Shown: one piece after another, positions 54,136-62,734 of the stretch | How positions within the stretch are numbered: the stretch's first letter is position 1 | How the letters are laid out: each line of letters opens with the position of its first letter | From: Parvibaculum sp. | GTDB lineage: Bacteria > Pseudomonadota > Alphaproteobacteria > Parvibaculales > Parvibaculaceae | Length of the DNA stretch: 64,000 nucleotides | Direction: 5' to 3' | Assembly (NCBI RefSeq): GCF_019635935.1 | Contig: NZ_JAHBYN010000001.1 | Coordinates: forward strand, 2,167,501-2,231,500 | The notes under the pieces: model-generated | Told to the model about the DNA's origin: nothing | The model's input: the letters and a program-made list of their open reading frames with translations, nothing else | Database searches by the model: none | Made by a program: the position numbers and the translations under genes

Positions 54136-54517
54136 AGAGCTGCGGTACGCAGTTTACCCTCTCGGGCGTGTTGAGTAACAGGTCAGCACGCGGCGTTTTC
54201 GGAGCGTCGAGAGTTTAGGTCGGTTGCGATGAGTTCGGCGACGGAGGCTATTTCGTCAATAAATCGCGGCGGTGGAAATTTGGCTGGGGACAAAGGTCCA
54301 GGCGCGGTCCACCTTCGACTTCGACCCATCCCCCCTCAGCTTGTGCGGCCGGCTGTCAGTCTTGCTGGGGAAGTCGCAATAGCCCAATTGGGCTTCGACA
54401 CCGGTCATCCGGTGAATATCGGTTCAGACAATGACGTCTGTTTCGATGAAAGCTCGTCGAGCGGGCGCTTTTTTTGTGGCTCGCGGCTGGTGCCGCCAAG
54501 TGAAGGATGGACGGCGA
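54136..54517. other. non-coding stretch between mobA and the porin
   Basis: About 380 bp without a convincing gene. Open frames here have no ribosome-binding site, no recognised motif and unusual composition. No FNR-type box, transposon end or tRNA was found. Confidence 0.45.
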
Positions 54518-55756
54518 ATGCGATCGTATCAGTCGAAACGCACCTGTCTGGTTGCTGCTCTTGTCATTTCCGCGGCCGGCGCCGCCAGCGGCCCCGCCCA
54601 GGCCGAAGAGGATTTCAGCGAAGCGCTTCTCGGCGGCAAGCCGATCATCGACCTGCGTCTGCGTTACGAGCATGTCGAACAGGAGGGATTGCCGAACAAC
54701 GCGAACGCCTATACGGGTCGCGCGCGCCTCGGTTACGAGACCGGATCGTTCTACGGCTTCTCGGCGTTGGCCGATTTCGACCTGATCGGTCATGTCGGTC
54801 CTGAAGACTACAACGACACCATCAACGGCCGGGCCACCTATCCCGTCGTGCCCGATGCCGACACGGCGGAGCTGAACCGGCTGCAGATTGCCTACACCGG
54901 ACTTCCTGCCACAACGGTGACGGTCGGCCGCCAGCGCATCATTCTCGGAAATGCCCGCTTCGTCGGCAATGTCGGCTGGCGCCAGAACGAACAGACCTTC
55001 GACGCCTTTCGTGTGGTCAACACGAGCCTGCCCGACACGACGCTCGGCTACGCCTATGTCAATCGCGTCAATCGCATCTTCGGCGAAAACAGCCCCGCCG
55101 GACGTTTCCGTGGCGACACGCATCTCTTCAATGTTGACTATGCCGGGCTTGGCGTCGTGACCATCGGCGGCTACGCCTATCTCCTCGATCTCAACGAAGC
55201 ACCGGCGCTGTCGACGGCGACCTATGGCGTTCGCCTCTCCGCACCTTTCGACATTGCCGAAGGCACGAAGCTCACGCTGATCGGCGAATACGCACATCAG
55301 AACGACCACGCGGGCAATCCGCTGTCGCTCGATCTCGACTACTACCTCGCCGAAGCGACGGTCGCCCATGGCGCCGCAAGCCTGACGGCCGGCTATGAAC
55401 GGCTTGGAAGCGACGGCACCACGGGGTTTTCCACGCCGCTTGCCACGCTTCACGCCTTCAACGGCTGGGCCGACGCTTTCCTTGCGACGCCTGCGGCAGG
55501 TCTCGAAGACATTTATGTCGCTGCATCATACGCGCTGACCGGCATTCCGATGGTTTCCAAGCTCGTGCTCGGCGTGGCCTATCACGAATTCTCATCCGAC
55601 AAGGGCGGCGTCGACTTCGGCAATGAATTCGACGTCGTCGCAAACTTCGTTCTCACCAGTCGGCTGTCGTTCAACGTCAAATACGCCAGCTTCGACGGCA
55701 AGAACGGCTTTGCCGACCGCGACAAGACCTGGATTTCCGTCACATACGCCTATTGA
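54518..55756 (+). CDS. outer-membrane porin (alginate-export-type barrel)
   Basis: 412 residues. A signal peptide (cleavage after PAQA) is followed by DLRLRYEHVEQEG, a long beta-barrel pattern (TVTVGRQRIILGNARFVGNVGWRQNEQTFDAF) and ISVTYAY, with a terminal aromatic. The IDLRLRYE start and GRQ-x-I motif recall the alginate_exp family of general outer-membrane channels. A possible AAGGATGG site precedes the ATG at 54518. Its codon use looks more like the backbone than the nar genes. It is inside the tRNA-flanked segment. Confidence 0.75.
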   Translation: MRSYQSKRTCLVAALVISAAGAASGPAQAEEDFSEALLGGKPIIDLRLRYEHVEQEGLPNNANAYTGRARLGYETGSFYGFSALADFDLIGHVGPEDYNDTINGRATYPVVPDADTAELNRLQIAYTGLPATTVTVGRQRIILGNARFVGNVGWRQNEQTFDAFRVVNTSLPDTTLGYAYVNRVNRIFGENSPAGRFRGDTHLFNVDYAGLGVVTIGGYAYLLDLNEAPALSTATYGVRLSAPFDIAEGTKLTLIGEYAHQNDHAGNPLSLDLDYYLAEATVAHGAASLTAGYERLGSDGTTGFSTPLATLHAFNGWADAFLATPAAGLEDIYVAASYALTGIPMVSKLVLGVAYHEFSSDKGGVDFGNEFDVVANFVLTSRLSFNVKYASFDGKNGFADRDKTWISVTYAY

Positions 55757-55949
55757 TCGTCTGTCGCTGGACAGAACGGCACATGCACTCGCGCCAACGG
55801 GCGCTGGCACGCTGACGCTAACTTGTCGCCGGTTTGGAACCATAGGGCGTGATCAACCGGTGAGGGAGCACGCGGCCGGCCCGGCTTAACATGTCAGTAC
55901 CTTCTTCCCAACCCAACTGTTGCACTTCAAATGTGAACTCACAGTCCCA

Positions 55950-56237
55950 CAGGATGATGTCGAGGCGGTCAGATGGTACCGGCTGGCGGCGGCACAGGCG
56001 GATGCCGACGCGCAAAACAATCTCGGGTCATGTATGCCAAGGGCAAGGTGCCCCGCAGGATAATGTTCGGCGCACATGTGGTTCAGCCTCGCGACCACCT
56101 TTGCGACTCATTCAGAAGTTCGTGATGCCATAACCAAACTACGCGACTTTCTCTCGATTTTAATGTCGCCCGCACAGATCGCCGACGCGCAGAAGCTGTC
56201 CCGTGAATGGTTTGCGCGGTTTGAGACTCGAGACTGA
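55950..56237 (+). pseudogene. Sel1-repeat protein remnant (frameshifted)
   Basis: The reading QDDVEAVRWYRLAAAQADAD starts a Sel1 repeat at 55950. It is broken by at least one frameshift near 56030-56075, and resumes in another frame as AHMWFSLATTFATHSEVRDA, then MSPAQIADAQKLSREWFARF, ending at a TGA at 56235-56237. The order and spacing are those of the C-terminus of Sel1-type proteins. No start codon region survives. It lies at the right end of the island. Confidence 0.72.
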
Positions 56238-56422
56238 CAAGTAGTCTCAACGGCAGCACGAGGATTTTGGCACCCCAGCGAACTCCAGGGCGCGTCGCGT
56301 GTGGACCAACAGCAAGCCCGCCGCATGAAGCCATCTGGGGGAATGCTGGGGGAATAAGCAATCGCGAAGTGATTGCAGTCATCTCCGCAAGAACGGTAAC
56401 TATTTGAATTATATGCTAGAAT

Positions 56423-56499
<77 letters not shown>

Positions 56500-56664
56500 G
56501 GGCCGCCGGGGAAGCCCGGCCGAAGCGCGCCGCAAGGTAGAACAAACTGGGCGCCCTGACAATCGGCGGCATCGGGGCCTGTCTTGGCGGCGCGCTCGAA
56601 TCCGCCTATAGCAGGGAACCCGCTATTTCCGCGCCATGCGCCTTTCAAAGAGTTCTGCGTTCCC

Positions 56665-57174
56665 ATGTCGATGTCAGCGCCGGAGGCCCTGCGGCTCGCG
56701 CCCCTCGATCTTTTCATCGACCCGCTCCTGTCGTTTCAGGATGCCCGTCTCCGCGACATGCTGGCCTATTGGGAGCGCCAGCGCGGCGGCAAGCCCTGTC
56801 CGGCGCGCGCCGATGTCAGCCCCGCCGATATTGTCAGCCATCTGCCGTCGGTTTTTCTGGTCGATGCCGAGCCGCCGGCGCTGTCGCTGTCGAACTTCCG
56901 TGTACGTCTGATGGGAACGGCGCTGAACGAACTTTTCGCGCGCGACTTCACCGGCCGCACGCTCGAAGGCGACATCGCCGAAAAGCCCGCCGCCGCCATC
57001 GCCAAGGTGCTGGGCGTCGTCTGCCAGTTGCGCCGCCCCTTGCGCGTTTACGGCGCGGCGGTTTTTTCGCCATCGGGTCCCGCGACCGAAATCGAGGCGG
57101 TGCTGTTGCCGCTCTCGGCCGGCGCCGGCGTCGACATGGTGCTGGGCGAGCTCGTCAAACGGGCATCGGCGTGA
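56665..57174 (+). CDS. PAS-domain protein (PAS_5-type, alphaproteobacterial)
   Basis: 169 residues. RDMLAYWERQRGGKPCPARADVSPADIVSHLPSVFLVD and FRVRLMGTALNELFARDFTGRTL fit the alphaproteobacterial PAS_5 family, a stand-alone PAS-like domain often linked to signalling. No output domain is attached. The ATG at 56665 has only a distant AAAGAG; a second ATG at 56671 is equally possible. First gene of the backbone right of the tRNA. Confidence 0.75.
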   Translation: MSMSAPEALRLAPLDLFIDPLLSFQDARLRDMLAYWERQRGGKPCPARADVSPADIVSHLPSVFLVDAEPPALSLSNFRVRLMGTALNELFARDFTGRTLEGDIAEKPAAAIAKVLGVVCQLRRPLRVYGAAVFSPSGPATEIEAVLLPLSAGAGVDMVLGELVKRASA

Positions 57175-57195
57175 CGGATATCGCTGCGGCGGGCA

Positions 57196-58200
57196 CTATT
57201 TCGTCGATGTGAGCTGCATGAAGACGTCTTCGAGGTCGGATTCCTCCGTCGAGATGTCGCGGATTTCGAGCCCCGCATCGCTCAGTGAACGGAGGATATC
57301 CATGGCGCCGGTCTCGGCCGGGTTGTATTGCACGGTCAGCGCTCCGTCGGGCCGGAGTTCCGCCTTCAGGCCGGCAAGCGCCGCCGGCAGCGCCGCGAGC
57401 GGCCGCGCCATCCGCACGATCAGCCGCTTGTCGCTGATCCGCGAAAGCAATTGGTCCTTCGGCTCGCAGCACACCACCTCGCCCTTGTCGATGATGGCGA
57501 TGGTGTCGCACAGCGCTTCCGCCTCTTCGAGATAATGCGTCGTCAGCACGATGGTCGTGCCGCGCGCGTGCAACCCCTTCACATAGTCCCAGAGCTGGCG
57601 GCGGAGTTCGATGTCGACGCCCGCCGTCGGCTCGTCGAGGATCAGCACCGGCGGGTTGTGCACCATCGCCTTGGCGACCAGCAGCCGCCGCCGCATCCCG
57701 CCGGAAAGCGTGCGCGCATAGGCGTCCGCCTTGTCGTCGAGCCCCATGGCCTTGAGGATTTCCATGGTCCGCCGCTCGCGCTTCGGCACGCCATATAGGC
57801 CGGCCTGCATTTCCAGCACCTCGGCCGGCGTGAAGAACGGGTCGATGTTGAGTTCCTGCGGCACCACGCCGATCGAGGCCCGCGCCTGGCGCGGATTGAC
57901 GTCGATGTCGAAACCCCAGATCGAGGCCGATCCCGACGTCTTGATGACGAGCCCTGCGAGTATGTTGATGAAGGTCGATTTGCCGGCGCCGTTCGGCCCC
58001 AGAAGCGCGAAAATCGAACCGCGCGGAATCGCAAGGTCGATCCCCTTCAGCGCTTCCTTGGCAGGTTGGTTGCCGCTCGCCTTGTAGACCTTCCGCAAGT
58101 TGCGCGCCTCGATGGCGTATCGCGCCGCGGCGTGCGGCGCGGGCTCGGCCGGCATGCGGGCTTCGACGGTCGGGTCTGTGTCGGCAAGCGAATGGGCCAT
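57196..58200 (-). CDS. ABC transporter ATP-binding protein
   Basis: 334 residues. Walker A is GPNGAGKST, the signature is LSGGMRRRLLVAKAM, Walker B is VLILDEPTAGVD, and the switch His is in VLTTHYLEEAEAL. The profile is that of CcmA-type/DrrA-like ATPases paired with ABC-2 membrane proteins. No permease gene is next to it in the window; the adjacent minus-strand region left of it is the tRNA. It probably has a partner elsewhere. The C-terminal 90 residues follow the family's extra domain. Confidence 0.9.
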   Translation of the reverse strand: MAHSLADTDPTVEARMPAEPAPHAAARYAIEARNLRKVYKASGNQPAKEALKGIDLAIPRGSIFALLGPNGAGKSTFINILAGLVIKTSGSASIWGFDIDVNPRQARASIGVVPQELNIDPFFTPAEVLEMQAGLYGVPKRERRTMEILKAMGLDDKADAYARTLSGGMRRRLLVAKAMVHNPPVLILDEPTAGVDIELRRQLWDYVKGLHARGTTIVLTTHYLEEAEALCDTIAIIDKGEVVCCEPKDQLLSRISDKRLIVRMARPLAALPAALAGLKAELRPDGALTVQYNPAETGAMDILRSLSDAGLEIRDISTEESDLEDVFMQLTSTK

Positions 58201-58325
58201 GACGCGGGGCTCTTTTTAAAGGCTTCGATGCGGGTTCTGTTGCGGAGCGGCGAACGCGTTATAGTGGCGTCCCGCCGCGAGGCGGAGGGCAAGCATAGGC
58301 CTCATAGATAGGGAAGGCGAGGCGC

Positions 58326-61247
58326 GTGGCAAGCGGCAAAACGGAAAAGAAAGCGGCGGCGGGAAAGCCGCTGAAAAAAGGCGATCACCTCTTTCTGGTG
58401 GACGGATCGGGCTACATTTTCCGCGCCTATCATGCGCTGCCGCCGCTGACGCGCAAGTCCGACGGCCTCCCCGTCGGCGCCGTCGCCGGCTTCTGCAACA
58501 TGCTCTACAAGCTGATCGAGGATACGAAGGACGAATTCGAGCCGACGCATCTCGCGGTCATTTTCGATGCCTCGTCGAAGACCTTCCGCAACGACATCTA
58601 TCCCGAGTACAAGGCCAACCGCGCCGAACCTCCGGAAGATTTGCGCCCGCAATTCGCGCTGGTGCGCGACGCGACGCGCGCTTTCGGCGTGCCCTCGATC
58701 GAGATGCTGGGCTTCGAGGCCGACGATCTGATCGCCACCTATGCGCGCCTCGCGGCGGAAGCGGGCGCCCGCGTCACCATCGTCTCCTCCGACAAGGACC
58801 TGATGCAGCTCGTCAACGACCGCGTCGACATGCTCGACACGATGAAGCTGAAAACGATCGCGCGCGACCAGGTGATCGAGAAATTCGGCGTGCCGCCCAA
58901 AAAAGTCGTCGATGTGCAGGCGCTGGCTGGCGACTCGACCGACAATGTGCCCGGCGTCCCCGGCATCGGCATCAAGACGGCCGCGCAACTGATCGAGGAA
59001 TATGGCGATCTCGAAACGCTGCTCTCCCGCGCCGGTGAAATCAAACAGCAGAAGCGCCGCGAAAACCTGATCGAGTTTGCCGAGCAGGCGCGCATTTCGC
59101 GCAAGCTCGTCGAGCTCGACAACAACGTGCCCGTCGACGTCGACCTCGACACGATGGCTGTCCGCGACCCCGACCCCGAAACGCTGATCGGTTTCTGCAA
59201 GGACATGGAATTCTCGACGCTGACGCGCCGCGTCGGCGAACGCTTCAACATCGATGTCGATGCGATCCCGGCGACAGGCGCCCATCCGCCGCAAGCGGAG
59301 GCGGCGAGGGACGCCGGTGGCAAGCCGGAAAAGCAGGTGGCGGCGCGCGGCGCGCGCGGCGGCGTTCCGGGCGCAATGCCGAAGGGCGTCGACGCCGATT
59401 TCGCGCAAGCCAGTTACACGGCGGTTGTCACGCGCGCCGATCTCGAAACATGGATCGAAAAGGCGCGCGCGCAGGGATATGTCGCCATCGACACCGAAAC
59501 GGATTCGCTGAACCCGATGCAGGCCCGCCTTGTCGGCGTGTCGATGGCGCTGGTGCCCGGCGAGGCCTGCTACGTGCCGCTGCAACACGGCGCCGGCGAC
59601 GGTCTCGATTTCGCGGATGCGGGCGCGCAACAGCAGATCCCGCTGAAGGATGCGCTGAAGGCGCTGAAGCCGCTGCTCGAAGACCCGTCCATCCTGAAGA
59701 TCGGCCAGAACCTCAAATTCGACATGCTGGTCTTCCGCCAGCACGGCATCGCGCTCACAGCCCTCGACGACACGATGCTGATGTCCTACGCGCTCGATGC
59801 CGGCGTTCACGGCCACGGCATGGACGAGCTTTCCGATCTTTTTCTTGGCCACAAGCCGATCCCGTTTTCGGAAGTGGCGGGCAAAGGCAAGGCGCAGATC
59901 ACCTTCGACCGCGTGCCGGTCGACAAGGCGGTCGCCTATGCGGCCGAGGATGCCGACGTAACGCTCCGGCTCTGGCACATCCTGAAGCCGCGCCTCGTCG
60001 CCGAGCGCCGCATGACGGTTTACGAAACGCTGGAGCGGCCGCTGGTGCCGGTGATCGTCGAAATGGAACGTGCCGGCGTCAAAGTCGACAAGGCGGTGCT
60101 GGCGCGGCTCTCGTCCGACTTCGCGCAGAAGATGGCGCGCTTCGAGGACGAGATTTATGTGCTGGCCGGCGAGCGCTTCAACATCGCCTCGCCGAAGCAG
60201 CTCGGCGAAATCCTGTTCGACAAGCAGGGCATTCCCGGCGGCCGCAAGACCAAGACCGGCGCCTGGTCGACCGATGCCGACATGCTGGAAGCGCTGGCCG
60301 CGCAAGGCCACGAGTTGCCGCGCGCGGTGCTCGACTGGCGCGGTCTCGCCAAACTGAAAAGCACCTACACGGATGCGCTGCCCGAATTCATCGACAAGGA
60401 TACCGGCCGCATCCACACTTCCTATTCGCTGGCCGCGACCTCGACCGGCCGCCTCGCCTCGACCGAACCCAACCTGCAGAACATCCCCGTGCGCACCGAG
60501 GACGGCCGCAAGATCCGCACGGCCTTCGTCGCCGAGAAGGGCAACCTGCTGATCTCGGCCGACTACAGCCAGATCGAGCTTCGGCTGCTGGCGCATATCG
60601 CGGACATCGAGGCGCTGAAAAAAGCCTTTGCCGACGGGCTTGATATTCACGCGATGACGGCGTCGGAAATGTTCTCGGTGCCGCTGAAGGACATGGACCC
60701 CGGCATCCGCCGCCGCGCCAAGGCGATCAATTTCGGCATCATCTACGGCATCTCGGCCTTCGGTCTCGCCAACCAGCTCGGCATTTCGCGCCAGGAGGCC
60801 GGCGACTACATCGCGCGCTACTTCGAACGCTTCCCCGGCATCCGCGCCTATATGGACGACACCAAGGACTTCGCCCACAAGAACGGCTATGTCGAAACCA
60901 TTTTCGGCCGCCGCATTCACCTGCCGCAGATCAACTCGAAAAATCCGGCCGAAAAGAGCTTTATGGAACGCGCGGCGATCAACGCCCCGATCCAGGGCTC
61001 CGCCGCCGACATCATCCGCCGCGCCATGATCCGCATGCCGGGCGCACTCGCAAAGGCAAAACTTTCGGCGCGCATGCTGCTGCAGGTCCATGACGAACTG
61101 ATTTTCGAGACGCCGGAGAAAGAAGCCGAAAAGACCTGTGAAGCGGTGGCGAAGATCATGTCGGGCGCCGCGGCGCCGGCGCTCGAACTTTCGGTGCCGC
61201 TCGACGTCGATGCCCGCGCCGCCAAAAACTGGGATGAGGCGCATTAG
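58326..61247 (+). CDS. polA: DNA polymerase I
   Basis: 973 residues. A 5'-3' exonuclease domain comes first (about 15-310: FLVDGSGYIFRAYHALPP, VSSDKDLMQLV). A 3'-5' exonuclease follows (about 370-560; DTETDSL holds the metal-binding acids). The polymerase domain is last (about 590-973: DYSQIELRLLAHIA, NFGIIYGISAFGLA, VHDELIFE). It removes Okazaki primers and fills repair gaps. It starts at a GTG (58326) after a GAGG site. The minus-strand open frame across the whole gene is a codon-bias shadow. Confidence 0.97.
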   Translation: MASGKTEKKAAAGKPLKKGDHLFLVDGSGYIFRAYHALPPLTRKSDGLPVGAVAGFCNMLYKLIEDTKDEFEPTHLAVIFDASSKTFRNDIYPEYKANRAEPPEDLRPQFALVRDATRAFGVPSIEMLGFEADDLIATYARLAAEAGARVTIVSSDKDLMQLVNDRVDMLDTMKLKTIARDQVIEKFGVPPKKVVDVQALAGDSTDNVPGVPGIGIKTAAQLIEEYGDLETLLSRAGEIKQQKRRENLIEFAEQARISRKLVELDNNVPVDVDLDTMAVRDPDPETLIGFCKDMEFSTLTRRVGERFNIDVDAIPATGAHPPQAEAARDAGGKPEKQVAARGARGGVPGAMPKGVDADFAQASYTAVVTRADLETWIEKARAQGYVAIDTETDSLNPMQARLVGVSMALVPGEACYVPLQHGAGDGLDFADAGAQQQIPLKDALKALKPLLEDPSILKIGQNLKFDMLVFRQHGIALTALDDTMLMSYALDAGVHGHGMDELSDLFLGHKPIPFSEVAGKGKAQITFDRVPVDKAVAYAAEDADVTLRLWHILKPRLVAERRMTVYETLERPLVPVIVEMERAGVKVDKAVLARLSSDFAQKMARFEDEIYVLAGERFNIASPKQLGEILFDKQGIPGGRKTKTGAWSTDADMLEALAAQGHELPRAVLDWRGLAKLKSTYTDALPEFIDKDTGRIHTSYSLAATSTGRLASTEPNLQNIPVRTEDGRKIRTAFVAEKGNLLISADYSQIELRLLAHIADIEALKKAFADGLDIHAMTASEMFSVPLKDMDPGIRRRAKAINFGIIYGISAFGLANQLGISRQEAGDYIARYFERFPGIRAYMDDTKDFAHKNGYVETIFGRRIHLPQINSKNPAEKSFMERAAINAPIQGSAADIIRRAMIRMPGALAKAKLSARMLLQVHDELIFETPEKEAEKTCEAVAKIMSGAAAPALELSVPLDVDARAAKNWDEAH

Positions 61248-61261
61248 CAGAAGGCGGCGGT

Positions 61262-62311
61262 ATGGACAGCGAAGATCAACGCAGAAAGAGCTGGGAGAAC
61301 GCGCTCGCCGACGCGCTTCCCGTCAGCCCCTTCCTGATTGGCGGCGCCGTCTCGGCTCTTTTCTTCGCGAGTTTTCTCCTCACGGCCTTTCTTTCCGGCG
61401 TCGACATCGTTGTTATTCGCCCTGACGAGGTCTCTCTCTCGAGCGAGGCTTGGGCGGCGCTCGCCCTTTCGCTTCTCTGGTTTGCAATTCTCGGCATCGG
61501 CCGCTACACGGTCGCCGGAAACCTGCGCGACGCGCGCCTGTTGGTCGGGATCGCCCCCAACATCACCGCGGCCGAGGTCGAGCGCCACGCCCTGGGCGTC
61601 ACGCCGCGGGAGCTTTCCCGCTCGCGACTGGCGGGGCTCGCGGGTTTCGTCGCGGGGGCCGTTCTCTATCCGATCGCCGTGCTGGGTGTCCGGCAGAACG
61701 GCTGGTCCGCATTCGAAACGCCGGTCGATATCTGGATGTTGTGCATCGTTTCGCTGCTCGTCATGCAGTTGTTGCGTCGCATTTATTTCCTGCGCGGCGA
61801 TACAAGGCTTTTCTCGGATGCGCTGAAGGGGCTCGAACCTGACCTGTCGGATATCTCGCAACTCGATGCCTTCGGTCGCGTCGCATTGCGCGGCGCGCTG
61901 CCCTGGTTCGCCGTATCGGGTGTCGTTGCCCTGCTGCTGGTCGGACAGGACGCGGACGGCATCACTGCGCCTGCTCTGGTCCTGACGCTTGCCGCGGCCT
62001 TCTTCGTCTTCTCCCGTCCCATGCTGCGCTCGCACCGCGTCATCCGGCGGGCCAAATACCGCGATCTCGCCCGGGTCCGTAGCGAAATCCGCCGTCACGA
62101 AAGAACCTTCCGCAATGGCGGCGAGGCGGCGCGCGAAGCAGCGCTGATGCTTTCCGCGTTCATTGCGCTCGAAAGACGGCTGGAACGCATGCGCGAATGG
62201 CCGCTTGACCTTCAGACGGCGGGCCGCCTCATCCTCTATGCGGCCATCCCGCTCGGCTCATGGGTGGGCGCGGGTGCCGTCAATATCGCTCTCGAAGCAC
62301 TGGTCGTGTGA
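61262..62311 (+). CDS. conserved hypothetical membrane protein
   Basis: 349 residues. About six membrane segments are visible (about residues 22-47, 62-84, 124-145, 157-172, 215-245 and 325-345), with a long polar helical part between. No known transport or enzyme motif is seen. It begins 15 bp after polA, so it may share its transcript. Function unknown. Confidence 0.7.
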   Translation: MDSEDQRRKSWENALADALPVSPFLIGGAVSALFFASFLLTAFLSGVDIVVIRPDEVSLSSEAWAALALSLLWFAILGIGRYTVAGNLRDARLLVGIAPNITAAEVERHALGVTPRELSRSRLAGLAGFVAGAVLYPIAVLGVRQNGWSAFETPVDIWMLCIVSLLVMQLLRRIYFLRGDTRLFSDALKGLEPDLSDISQLDAFGRVALRGALPWFAVSGVVALLLVGQDADGITAPALVLTLAAAFFVFSRPMLRSHRVIRRAKYRDLARVRSEIRRHERTFRNGGEAAREAALMLSAFIALERRLERMREWPLDLQTAGRLILYAAIPLGSWVGAGAVNIALEALVV

Positions 62312-62381
62312 CGCGCTCGCCGCGCGCCGCTTTCGCCCTATATGAATCCGGGACGCGCCGTTAACAGCCGGAGGACCGCCG

Positions 62382-62654
62382 ATGCCGACGCCGAAGGAGA
62401 ACAGGAAAAAAGTCGACGAGGCCGAAAAGGAAAGCTTCCCCGCTTCCGACCCGCCCGCCTGGACGAGCGGCGCGGCCTCGCCCGAGGCCGATGCAAAGCG
62501 TGCCGAAAAGGCGGCGGAGAAAGCCGAGAAGGAGCGCGACGCCGAAGAAGCGGAGATCGACGAAACGCTGGATGAAAGCTTCCCGGCCTCCGATCCGCCC
62601 TCATGGACAGGCACCCATGCCGGCGACGGTCATAACCCGCCGGACAGGAAGTAA
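62382..62654 (+). CDS. small charged protein with duplicated SFPASDPP motif
   Basis: 90 residues. The motif SFPASDPPAW appears near the N-terminus and again as SFPASDPPSW near the C-terminus. A Lys/Glu/Ala helix of about 30 residues separates them. Short proteins with this motif are widespread in proteobacteria and of unknown function. The duplication and strict motif make it a likely real gene. Confidence 0.72.
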   Translation: MPTPKENRKKVDEAEKESFPASDPPAWTSGAASPEADAKRAEKAAEKAEKERDAEEAEIDETLDESFPASDPPSWTGTHAGDGHNPPDRK

Positions 62655-62683
62655 AATCGGCGCCGTCGGATCGCGCGCCAACG

Positions 62684-62713
62684 AAAAAGCCCGGCGGTTT
62701 CCCGCCGGGCTTT
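62684..62713. terminator. terminator after pckA
   Basis: GCCCGGCGG (62689-62697) pairs with CCGCCGGGC (62702-62710). A T run on the minus strand (complement of 62684-62688) and TTT on the plus strand make it bidirectional. Confidence 0.85.
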
Positions 62714-62734
62714 CGCGTTTGGTATGAAGCGCGC

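Noticed and set aside
54229..54804. 191-codon open frame before the porin
   Set aside because: No RBS, no motif, and it runs over the porin's signal-peptide region in another frame.
58302..61244. 980-codon open frame on the minus strand across polA
   Set aside because: It mirrors the polA codons and encodes a His/Arg-rich chain with no domain; it is an effect of high GC.
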